Source: Aporrectodea caliginosa (Eukaryota > Annelida > Clitellata > Crassiclitellata > Lumbricidae). Taken from it: 64,000 nt of DNA. The translations under genes were made by a program, and so were the position numbers. Position 1 is the first letter of the stretch. Each line of letters opens with the position of its first letter. The stretch spans positions 236,501 to 300,500 of the forward strand of contig JACEVL010000775.1 in the NCBI GenBank assembly GCA_020284085.1, given 5' to 3'. Under the pieces are notes generated by a model that saw nothing but the letters and a program-made list of their open reading frames with translations, had not been told where the DNA came from and did not search any database. This document shows positions 47,801 through 61,420 of the stretch, in pieces.

Positions 47801-47950
47801 CATTTTATACGAAAGGGCTTTAGCACTTTAACAGTCTGTTGAAAAACTGCAATCGGCTTAAATAGACTTTCAAACAGAGAGTGAACTTAGCGTTATTGTA
47901 CAAGGTCGTCGTCCTGCAGAGCGTTTTCAGTGTCCGATCGGAGCAGCAAT
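44892..47950. other. Gene-free region before the IQ/EF-hand/VWA gene
   Basis: No exon could be supported. The region holds TA-rich microsatellites (about 45405-45460 and 45600-45650), many AGGCCTA motifs and one SINE-like copy at 46253-46330. It is also likely to contain the promoter of the downstream gene. Confidence 0.5.
46253..46330 (+). repeat. SINE-like repeat copy
   Basis: CTCCGAATTTCTTAAGCGCT, ACTCGAAAGCTAAGCAGAGG and TTCACGAGCGCTGCGTCG match the reverse complement of 3387-3605. Confidence 0.6.
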
Positions 47951-48772
47951 ATGGCGGACGAGTGTCTGGATGACTGGTGTACGATGTGCACAGGATGCGT
48001 CGCCGAAGACTGCAAAGGCAGACATCCGTTCATCACCGTCAATGGAGAAATTGGCCCTCACCTCGAAATCTACGAGTAAGAAGTCGGCTTATGGTAATCC
48101 TCATCCACGTAGGCTAATCCCAGGAGACCTTTCTATTGTATTTTATTGTATTTCTGTTGGCGGGTGTGGAGGCGTTTATGGTGCGAGGAGTAATTAAGTA
48201 ATTATACGCTTGCTTATCCTTATGACTCAGTTACGAGCTCGCATTGTTCAGCGTGTAAAATGAAAGAGTAGACGAAGGATTAATACGAAAAGCAATTAGG
48301 CCTACTGTTTTAATTAAATGCTCTAAATTGCGCTAATAGCCAGTTTTGTGGACTGTAGCTATAATCCAAACGATTTTGTTGTTCTGGTCAAAGACGCATT
48401 TAAGAAGGTCCAACCTTCGTCACTAGGCCTACTAAGTTAGGCCTATACCAATTAACGAATCAAATCGAAGCAGAAGTAAATAGAAAACGTCTAGAAAAAC
48501 TCAGCTTGACAAAAATTAAAGTTTCCTTGTTAGGATCCTATGTGCATATTTTACAAATAGGCTACATTACAATACCTGCACTTCATTGTTAGCAGCCAAA
48601 ACTGTGATAAGTAGCCTATGCTTGATTTGGCATGAATATAGTTACTTCTTGTACTTAGCAGTTTTTGCATACTGTAACGGAGTAATAGGCCTATATTTAA
48701 TATAGTACCACTGTCAGCTGGTGGTTTAACGAAAGTCCTGCGATGCACTATATATAGGCCTACATACATACA

Positions 48773-48804
<32 letters not shown>

Positions 48805-51800
48805 CATTTACATAATTTATATAGCTTCAGCATTGAGGACCTTAGGATTTATCCATTAGAGACTGAGGGGACAATATGTAGGCCTATATAGGCTATTATA
48901 TTGTTATAAGACGAGAAGATGAGTGCTTAACAAGCGTCGCACTGCTAATGTTAGGCTACTCATGTGATTAGCTCCATGTTGATGTGAGACCTGATCCATG
49001 CTACAGGTTGTTTCATTCGGTGAGACTTCGAGAGGAGCGGCAGAATTCAGCCACCAAGAAAATTCAGAGAAAATGGAGAGATTTTGTGGCAAAGAGAAAA
49101 CTACGCAAAATCAAACTCATGGTGGGCGTAAACGTTGCAATACTAACATTTTAATACATGTGAAACTATTACGAAGCAGAATTTAATTTTTGTGTAGCCT
49201 AGCTCGCACTGGCCTATGTAAGTAAGCCTAATACTTAAGCCTACATATCCTCCTGCTGCATACTTTGCGGGATCCTTCTCTTATCTCACTCAGTGGCGGC
49301 GCCAGGATTTCAGGTTTGGGGGCTAACGCTCCAAGCCCTTCCCTTTCTCCCCTCCTCTCTGTGATTTGCAGTGATTTCCAACTTTTTCTTGGGGGCTGAG
49401 CCGCAGTTAGGGAGGGCTAAGCCCCCTATCCCCCTGGCGCCGCCACTGATCTCACTGCAGTTCATATCAGAGTTGGGAAGCCGGATAACGGACGCAACCT
49501 ATGATCCAATTCATTCATTCCAAAAATTTATATAGCGCCCCTTCTAACTAGCGAAGCATTTGTCATGAATGTCAATTGTTCCAACTTTTACAACCTTAGG
49601 AACTTCCATTTACACAGGCCTATGCATCTGTTCTTATAATAGAGGCCTGATGTTATTCTTTTATTTTGCTTCGTTCAATGTGATTTTGGTTTTAGCTACA
49701 AGAGCAAATGGGCACCAATTACAACTGGTCCGACTTCGTAAAAAGTTACAAGCACTTGGTCCAGAGAGTTCAAGGACGGCACGGAGTGACCAAAATTTCG
49801 ACCAAATTTGACTTCGACTTAGATGATGTTCTACACTTTCTGAACAACCAGAACAGTAAGAACACACGCCCGTTATAGATCAAAATCATCAAAGGCGCAT
49901 TCAGTCATTTTATTTGAGATATCATCGAGGCCTAATCGAGGAAGTGTTAGTTTTTAAATTTCATATTAAATTAAATTAAATTAAAGGTTAAAAGATTCCC
50001 TGGCGGTACATGCGTTGGCTAAGGAAGGCATCGTAGCCTGTAGGTTTAAATTAAATCAATTCCAAAGATTTGTCTTTCTATTATCTTTTCGTTTCCTCGA
50101 ACTAGTAAGTATATTATATATTTCCTGCAATCGATGAATTTCTGTTTTGTCCTGGTTCATTTGCTCTCTTTAACCTTGATTGCGTTCTTCTGGTTTACTA
50201 TATTCCTCCGATGCTGGCTCGTTGCATATTCAACGCTCAGCATAGTTAATGTATGATGTGCTTCAAACTGCGCTGTTCCTTCTTTTAGATTTAGAATCGT
50301 CTATCAAAAAACCCTACTTTCCAACTCGCTAATATATTTTAAATCACTTGTCAAGAATTGCTACTTTATGTTGAGTGACTCCATCTTTGCAAACATTCAT
50401 CCGAGCCTTATATTCATCTACACTGACTTTGCTCGCTTTGAAAGATGTGCTTTAAATAAATAAATAAACAAACGAAGTTTCCTGTTTTCTTCTTCCTTTT
50501 CCACATTTTCGCTATATTTTGTCTTTAGTTTCCTTTTTTACTTTCCACATTTTCGCTATCTTTCATCTTTAGTTTCCTGTTTCGCAACTTTATTTCTTCT
50601 CAGTAGGGCCTACATATTTTTATCGTGTCTGTTTCCACTGTAATTTTTCCCATGGCAATCGTCACCCATTCGCGTTAGGAATCTGCAACTTGTGTGGAGA
50701 TGGTGATCATATTAAGGTATGTCTAAGGAGGCTCTGCTCATCAGTGCTACTGTTCCTCAGAGTTCCTTTACGTTTGTAGGACTGGACAAAGTGTTCTCAG
50801 AGCTGGCGACTGCGGATGGCAAACTGTCCACAAAGAAACTATCCGAGTTCTTCCAAAAGGCTGGAATGTATCCGACGAAGCGGGAGATCGACTCCGCCTT
50901 CAAACTAGCCTTCAAAGGTCGAAAGGTCGAAGCAGATTCTAGTCATCGAGTCTGAATTTAATGAAACAAATTAAAAGAATTGCCAATTGGGTTTATGTTC
51001 GGATCTCTTACCGCTGTTTAATTGCTACAACCCCAAAATCGGGAACGGTTATCAACAGTTTATTCTGTATAAGGCACATTATAACTTACCAGTAGCAAAT
51101 ATTTATACTAAAAGGTAGAAGTTGGATGTATACGTTTGGTGTATGGGTGGCAGTGTTGGCAGGTAACTTTATAAAAATTCTTGTAAAGAATAAATTATCA
51201 TTCTGGTTTGTGAACCAACGCCAACCATTCTGTTGCAGGTTGTTCTGGAACTGGAGAATTGATGTTTGTCATGGAATCCCAGGAAAACGCGGACACTTTC
51301 AAGAGGCAGAAGAAGGTGATTGGTGATTTGGTGGGAAGACTGGACTGCGTCACTGCCAACTCCGTCAGAGTCGGGTGCATCAACACGGAAACACAGTGGT
51401 TCGGCCTTTCCGCATTCAAGGAGCGGAACGACGTCATATCCGCCGTCGAAGAGCTCCAGTACGCCGGAACTGGTTCATCTGGAAGACTGGAAAAGTCTCT
51501 GGAGACGATGCGTCAAGTGATGACATCTGAGTCTCGCAAGGATGTTTCAAAGAGAATAGCAATCGTTCTTCGGTCGCAACCAACCGATCCAGAGACCGAC
51601 AATTCGCCAACTAAACGAAAGGCATCAGTTGCTAAAAACTCCGACAAACGCAGAGCTTCAGTTGCTGTCAATCCTGCCAAACGTACACCATTAGATGTAG
51701 TCAACCCTGCCAGCGGCAGACCGTCAATTGCCGCCAACCCTGCCAGCCGCAGACCATCAATTGCCGCCAACCCTGCCAAGAGGACACTATTAGATGTTGC

Positions 51801-54186
51801 CAACCCTGCCAATGCCAACCGTAGACCATCAGTTGATGCCAACTCTAACAGCCGCAGGCCATCAATTGTCGTCAACCCTGCCAAAGGTACACCGTTAGAG
51901 GTTGTCAACCCTGCCAATCGTAGACCATCAATTGTCGTCAACCCTGCCAAGCGTACGCCATCAGAGGTTGTCAACCCTGCCAACCGTAGACGATCGATTG
52001 AAGTCAACTCCAACAGCCGCAGACCATCCGTTGATGTCAACACTGACGGAATGTTGACCACTGGAAACGTCAACTCCAGCAGTCGCCACAGGCTGTCCGT
52101 TGCAGGCTCTGTGTCCAGCCGAAGGAGGTCATCGATCAACGCTGATCCACCCAATGAAGAAACAGATGGTGATGGCGATGATGATCTCAGTGCAGACGAT
52201 CTCAATTCGAAAGTGGATCCTGACACAGATCGCTTGATACACGAATGTCAACTGGCCAAGGACGCAGACATTCGACTGATTGTCATTGGTGAGTACAAGA
52301 CACACGGGATAGCCATCCAGAGAATCTTCAAATCCTAAAGGATGCTACACGTGCGATTCGCCTTAAATATAATATAATAATCATTACAAAGGTTTAAGTG
52401 GTTAAGAAGATGTGTGAACTGTGTCAGAAAAGCAGCTGGCAAAACTGCAGGCCCTATCGATTGTACTGAAACAGTTCTCTATGCCGGAATTGGGCTGAGT
52501 TGGTATGTCTATCTAGGATAGGCGCCATGTAGGCCTAAGTGCGTTGAATGAATGATTATAATTATTATATTATAGCTAGATATACATGTAATATGAAATT
52601 AGTGAAACGATACTTATTAGCATACTTTAAAATACTTTGCATGTTAGCAACTAATGAAATAAAAACTCAGACTTATGCTGCGACATCTTCTATGGCACTT
52701 ACGTCGCTAGTCTAAGCAATCTTTCCTGTTGTCATATTAATCTCCAGAGAACGCCACAATCGGATCTTGCGTCTAAGACTATAACTAATTATATGCATAT
52801 TGCTCAGCCCTGTATATTTGTCAATATGTTGAAGATGCTACAGATGCAAATGCTGGTCGTCATGAGGGTCATGCAATCAACGCAGTCTTGGCGTCTGATG
52901 AGAAGCTGGTCTTCTCTGCATCGGATCATCGCACTGCAACGAAAATCCGAAATGAAATAATGGACGTCGTCTGCCCAGATGCAGGTGCGTTAATGGAACG
53001 ATGACACGGCACTCGATCGTCATCTGCATGAAACAACAACAACAACGTTAATGCACGATATGAAGGCGTCCGCAATAATTGTTGCTTGTCATTTCTGCTT
53101 TTTTCAAGTCGATAGGTTCATACACGTACCGGATTAATTAAAGTAGGCTACAGAATGTTGTAATTGTAAATGAATTTATAAAGCACCACTCAATGGCGCT
53201 CCCGACTCAGACCACTGACAAACAGGAAAGTTTTCAGGTATTTTCGGAACTGAGGAGGGGAGAGAGACCAAGCGATGTCCCTTGTATTTATTAGCTGCAT
53301 CTATGGTGGTGTTTCAAGGTACCCTCCTGGTAGTTTTTTCGGATGAAGCATAGGAATGCTATCATAGAATAGACTCATTGGTCAGTTAATTAGACGTTTC
53401 TTAAAGCACAGAGCCAACAACAATTGTCCTAATTGTCAGTTTAGAGATTAAAACGCCGATCATATAGGGGAAAAGTCATCCTGTTACGGGATCTCCATCG
53501 TGATAGCAATGAAATTGGTTGTTATTCTTCATTAGTCAATCTGCAAACGCCGCTCTAAATAAATTTGAAGCCATAAACTGAATTTTGCAGAAAATTGGAT
53601 CTGAATACTGCCACCTTGAAAAATGAGCTTAATGGCGTATATTTAACGATTAGGGGCCTATATAAGGGTAATATCGCTTTGGGGCACACGCATTGACAGA
53701 AACAAAATTGGAACAGCGCATGAGACTCATTATCTGTATTCAGCCACCGTTAAGTATAGGCTACGGGTCTCTTTCCGTCTGTTAGTACATGTTAAACTAC
53801 CGAATGTTTCTGTACCTTTTCTTTGATTCCTCTTGTTTTCTCTTAATCACAGGACATAGACTAAACTAATGGTCATCACGACATAATTACGCAGTCGCAC
53901 GGATAGGCGTGTTAAATGTTCTCTTGATATCTTTAGACTGCACCCATTGTCGCTTTCACGGTTCCAAAACCAGATCAAGCAAGACGATTCCGAGTGAGGG
54001 TCACCTGCTGAAGCAGGAACTGATGGAGATGCTCTTCACTCTGTATCCACCGCGTGAAGCGAAGGTCGAGGCCTTGCGTCGGTCAACCTGGGCAAGACCT
54101 GTGGTCGATGACTTTGAGATCGACACACAAAAACTAGCCACTCCTCGGCCAGAAAGCGCCAGCAATGGTATAATAATAACAATAAT

Positions 54187-54227
<41 letters not shown>

Positions 54228-54250
54228 CAACAACAACAACAACAACAATA

Positions 54251-54323
<73 letters not shown>

Positions 54324-54345
54324 TATAATAATAATAAGCTTAATT

Positions 54346-54434
<89 letters not shown>

Positions 54435-55035
54435 GATAATGATGATGATGAAATTATTATTGCTGGTATAGTACTAACCATAGACAGTAGTAGAAGTATT
54501 TAGTAGTAGTAGGTTAGTGGTAGTAACAGCAGTAGTAGAATGGTAATGGTAATGGTAAGTTAGTAGTAGTAGTAGGTTAGTATTGGTAGTGGTTGTGGCT
54601 GTAGTAGTAGTAGTAGTGATAGTAGTAGGCTAGTAGTAGTCATAGTTGTAGTAATAATAATAGCAGCAGCAGCAGCAGTAGCAGTAGCAGCAGCAGCGGT
54701 AGTAGCAGCAGCAGCAGTAAAACTAACATCGATTGAAGGCGTAGTAACCAGGCGATCACTTTGTATGTGTAATGTGATTCTGTTGATGTATATGTTGTTG
54801 TTGTACAGCAGGAGACCCAACGAGGACGAACGATGGCCTTCGACAGGTGTTGACCAGTGATCTGGAGAAATGCCTGCGTCTGGTTTTCCAGGCGAGACTG
54901 AGTCGCGAGGGAGTTCTCCATCTTCCCATCGGTGAAAGCGGCGTCGAAAACGTGACAGACGTCGACAGAGCAATGCAACTGACGACTCTCTACATCAGAG
55001 GCAACACACCCGAAGTTACAACGACTGTGATGTAA
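47951..55035 (+). CDS. Unrecognised protein with IQ motif, EF-hand-like region and split von Willebrand A-like domain
   Basis: Exons: 47951-48075, 49007-49121, 49696-49855, 50679-50716, 50761-50917, 51239-52288, 52844-52984, 53937-54167, 54809-55035. Phases agree and the sum is 2244 nt, 747 aa. The start ATG has A at -3 and G at +4. Residues 1-42 are Cys-rich (DDWCTMCTGCVAEDC). An IQ motif (KKIQRKWRDFVAKRKLRKIK) at 60-79 suggests calmodulin binding. Residues 135-146 hold CNLCGDGDH. An EF-hand-like pair (FSELATADGKLSTKKLSEFF and following) at about 155-195 has a degenerate Ca-binding loop. A VWA-like fold begins GELMFVMES (about 203), continues to RIAIVL, is interrupted by a roughly 170-residue tandem repeat, and resumes at DADIRLIVI to ATKIRNEIMDVVC (about 535-595). 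The metal-site DxSxS is missing. Exon 7 may start at 52835. No named family was recognised. Confidence 0.75.
49291..49448. mobile_element. 158-bp hAT-type MITE with perfect 8-bp target duplication
   Basis: The termini CAGTGGCGGCGCCAGG and CCTGGCGCCGCCACTG are perfect 16-bp inverted repeats. ATCTCACT flanks both sides (49283-49290 and 49449-49456). It lies in intron 2 of the IQ/EF-hand/VWA gene. Confidence 0.9.
49498..49560 (-). repeat. Solo LINE/SINE 3' tail
   Basis: ATTCATTCATTCC...ATTTATATAGCGCCCCTTC is the reverse complement of the shared 3' module. It lies 50 bases from the 158-bp MITE. Confidence 0.55.
51640..52075 (+). repeat. Coding tandem repeat inside the VWA-like exon
   Basis: Units of about 8-10 codons alternate around NPAKRTPLEVV, NPANRRPSIVV and NSNSRRPSV, about 14 in all. 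They are rich in Asn, Pro, Arg and Ser. Length variation is always in whole codons, so the frame is preserved. R-R-x-S motifs recur and could be basophilic kinase sites. Confidence 0.9.
52505..52560 (+). repeat. Diverged LINE/SINE 3' tail
   Basis: GGATAGGCGCCATGTAGGCC is followed by GCGTTGAATGAATGATTATA, resembling the 3' end module with TGAATGA repeats. Confidence 0.4.
53160..53225 (-). repeat. Diverged LINE/SINE 3' tail
   Basis: AATGAATTTATAAAGCACCACTCAATGGCGC resembles the reversed 3' end module. It lies in intron 7 of the IQ/EF-hand/VWA gene. Confidence 0.35.
54172..54435. repeat. Compound triplet microsatellite (AAT, AAC, CAT)
   Basis: About 260 bases of AAT and AAC triplets pass into at least 27 CAT triplets near the right end. 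It lies just after the exon 8 donor site of the IQ/EF-hand/VWA gene. A further AGT/AGC-rich stretch follows to about 54720. Confidence 0.95.
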
Positions 55036-55329
55036 CATCTCCCGTTGCACAACAGGCAACACGCTTGCAACACCCAGTCTGGGAGAAACATTACAAACAT
55101 TACCATGAAGTAGAAAAACCACAAAAAACAAACCAACCTCCGATGTTTTCGTCAAAACTGCCGTATAAATGTTAGTTGCTGGGTTAGGTCGAGGAGAATG
55201 CACATGACAATTTCTACATTTTTTAATAATGCCACTTTATCGGATATTTTCTCGTTTCACTAATTCGTGAGCTATATAGTTTGCCCTAACTTTGGCGTTG
55301 CAGCTCAATACAAATAGCTGTCGGATCTA

Positions 55330-55335
55330 AATAAA
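55330..55335 (+). terminator. Candidate poly(A) signal of the IQ/EF-hand/VWA gene
   Basis: AATAAA lies 295 bases after the TAA at 55033-55035. Confidence 0.4.
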
Positions 55336-56960
55336 AATAACTTTGAATTTGCCAAGATTCGGCGGATCAAAAGTGCCGTGAATGGCAATTGCTTTTAAAG
55401 CGTTGGGTTATTTTTTAAAGAATCATTATTATAACGCTATTGTTAATCATAGACCTTTCTTCATAGTACTAGTTTAGGAATTCACCACAAAAGCTAGCAG
55501 AGAAATATAGGCCTAAATCTTCAATCGTTGTCGAAATGATATAAACGAAAGAGAAGGTTCCGCTACTTCATAATCAGACACTTCTGTAGCTGCGTTTCTT
55601 CATAATCAGACACTTCTGCAGATCATGAGGACCAGCATGCGGTAAGGCAAGGCAACGACATTTCTTTTTTGTTAAGTTGAAAACATCAGTACTGTTGGCA
55701 AGTGGAAGTTTTTCGCGGTGCGATTGGGCGTGAGCGGAATGCATAATATATAATGGCCGTCAGATTAAGACCTCTCATAAAATATTCATAAAGACGAATG
55801 CTTCGGGAAGTCGTCTAAGAAGCAGGTTTTCTGAAGCAGTAATGCAGCAACTTAGTGTATTAACTGTGAAAGCAATTGCAATATCAGTAGATCACGTCCA
55901 ACCGCATATAGGCCTACTCAGACCTACTCCGTTCAGTTCATTTAAGACAGAACTTGTTTATTCCTTACGTTTAGGCTGACATAAATTATGTTCCTACGAA
56001 CAGCTTACAAGAATGTCACGGAATCACGAACGGATATTATATCAGTGTATGGTCATAATTTATATTTATGTAGGCTATGCACGAAGACCGTATTATGCGT
56101 ACATATTATATTGCATATATATATATATATGAATGTGTGTATTTGAAGGTAATATTGTATTTTATATACATGCATAATATAGACGTACATGTATAAGTAT
56201 CAATTGAATAGGACCAGAAAGGTGCACGTAAGTACTTACGAGTATATTCGTTTGGAAATATATTGTCTGATTAGCAACACGGTCACATTAGTATTGCTTG
56301 GTTCAGACACCAGTTTTACGCATAGGCCTACTATGTTACACTGATGCCTGCCTGTATGCCTTGTAACCAGACAATTAATAATATAATTATAATGAACGTT
56401 GCACGATATCCAGGTGATTGTTTGACATCATCACAGTTGAGAGTCTCCAGAAACAGAGTTTAGTTTGCGATGCTTTAAACTGAGTTCATTAATATAATTA
56501 TTATGTAAAGAACATTAACTGGTCTTTGTGGTTGCGCTCTGAATTGAAAATAAATTATGCATGTTCACCTAATTACTTAATTTATTCTATTTCATTAGAT
56601 ACGCTGCCTCATACAGGTTAAGATTTTGGTATATACTAAGATGGACATGAAAGGTAGAGGCAACACGAGTGTTTAAATATGCATCGATTTGCTGATGTGA
56701 CTCTAACAGCTGCAGCTAGAATTCGAGTTAAGTCAGTCCCTGGATAGATGATCATCAGTGGAGAATACAAACTACCTGGAGGTAATCAAATTTCCCATAT
56801 GTTCATTGAGCTGAAATGAGTTCCGACGTAAGTTGGAACGCAATAACGATAAACGATCCTACTCTATCGTAGAGGATTAGCTACTGCATGCGGTCGTGTT
56901 TGCAGCGAAAGTTCTTTCGTCCTCGGAATCACGATTCTGATCATTCTGTAGATCACGTTT

Positions 56961-57384
56961 ATGAGAATTCTTTTAATCCCGATTATGAGAATTCTTTTAA
57001 TCCCGATTAAGAGAATTCTTTTAATCCCGATTATGAGAATTCTTTTAATCCCGATTATGAGAATTCTTTTAATCCCGATTATGAGAATTCTTTTAATCCC
57101 GATTATGAGAATTCTTTTAATCCCGATTATGAGAATTCTTTTAATCCCGATTATGAGAATTCTTTTAATCCCGATTATGAGAATACTTTTAATCCCGATT
57201 ATGAGAATACTTTTAATCCCGATTATGAGAATTCTTTTAATCCCGATTATGAGAATTCTTTTAATCCCGATTATGAGAATTCTTTTAATCCCGATTATGA
57301 GAATTCTTTTAATCCCGATTATGAGAATTCTTTTAATCCCGATTATGAGAATTCTTTAAATCCAGATTATGAGAATTCTGTAGA
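56961..57384. repeat. 24-bp tandem array, nearly 18 units
   Basis: The unit ATGAGAATTCTTTTAATCCC plus GATT is repeated almost without change. The exceptions are one TTAAGAG variant near 57009, two GAATAC units near 57182-57209 and a decayed last unit. Every unit contains TAATCCCGATTA, two ATTA-type half-sites facing each other. The array is flanked by matching CTGTAGAT sequences. The frame it opens (MRILLIPI repeats) is a by-product of the 24-bp period. Confidence 0.97.
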
Positions 57385-57687
57385 TTGTTCAGAGGTGTTT
57401 GAAAATGTGTGCTACGTCTACTTTTGTTACCTTGTGCAGACATAGTCAAAGAAATATAAAAATACGTCGACCCTGAAAGGCTGAAACGATCGTAAACTTA
57501 ATGGGAAAGAGAAAGCGTTTTATCCCATGAACGGTGGTCGCCCATCTCAACACTAATCGAGATCTATGCGTTTAACTATGCTGTACCTGCAATCGTCGTA
57601 TCAGCAACACACCTTAGACACCTTAGAGCGATATAATTATTGTAGTTTGCACTTTCAATTCCTTTCCATTATATGACACAGTGCACC

Positions 57688-60819
<3,132 letters not shown>

Positions 60820-61095
60820 GTTAGATTCTTATCATTCATACTTTGCCCGCTCTCTTAATCATGTCTAATCAGCCTTTGATAGATTTGGTCGTGAAGTGGT
60901 CGCAATCGTCTCCAGAATTTTGCCTTTTAACGAGAAGTGTACGGGTTCGAGTATTCTTCTCAGAGACAGATTCTGTGTTTACCTTGCTCATACGTTATTA
61001 TTACTCAGCGATGAAGACTCTCGGTAGCTGTCCAGCGTGGGAACATCAGCTGCTTTTCCGGGACATCTTGCCATGTTAAATTGTTTATTGGATCA

Positions 61096-61197
61096 ATAAT
61101 AATAACAATAACAATAATGATAATGATGATGATGTTGATGATGATGATGATGATGATGCTGATGCTGATGCTGATAATGATGATGATGATGATGATG

Positions 61198-61240
<43 letters not shown>

Positions 61241-61242
61241 GC
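61096..61242. repeat. GAT/GCT/AAT microsatellite
   Basis: AAC and GAT triplets with some GCT grade into AAT triplets over about 145 bases, ending directly at a non-LTR retrotransposon fragment. Confidence 0.95.
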
Positions 61243-61420
61243 TGCGGACTCAAGCTGGATGACAAATCGGTCAGCGTGTGGCGGAGGGCCTGCAGTTGGA
61301 CGTCCCGCTTTGCGAGGTTGCCTCTGCGGCGCCCCTGTGTTGGTGGATGGCCATCACGGGCTCTCCAGGGCACTGGGCCCGGATCGCTTGCTTATAATAC
61401 ATGCTTCTCTGAACGATCTG
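61243..61420 (+). pseudogene. Non-LTR retrotransposon C-terminal fragment
   Basis: After the microsatellite one frame reads CGLKLDDKSVSV. A shifted frame gives AEGLQLDVPLCEV and another CLCGAPVLVDGHHGLS with ASLNDL. The order GL-LDD-s-rVAV-LRLG, C-CGA-VD--G-HGLSC, HA-LND is a known C-terminal Cys/His region of certain metazoan retrotransposon proteins. Two frameshifts within 100 bases show decay. Confidence 0.65.

Larger units (their letters stand above)
55036..57687. other. Intergenic region between two unknown genes
   Basis: Besides the 3' end signal at 55330 and the 24-bp array at 56961-57384 nothing coding was supported. A short duplication, TTCATAATCAGACACTTCTG, occurs twice at about 55568-55618. 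Confidence 0.5.

Noticed and set aside
51513..52226. 237-residue minus-strand frame opposite the VWA exon
   Set aside because: It is the antisense shadow of the coding tandem repeat. The plus strand has the domain and the splice-phase support.
54186..55203. Long minus-strand frames rich in Met, Ile and Leu
   Set aside because: These are translations of triplet microsatellites running into antisense of exon 9.
56961..57359. 132-residue frame of MRILLIPI repeats, or a CRISPR-like array
   Set aside because: The unit is a 24-bp head-to-tail tandem with no spacers. The frame is open only because 24 is a multiple of three and no unit contains an in-frame stop. The context is animal DNA.
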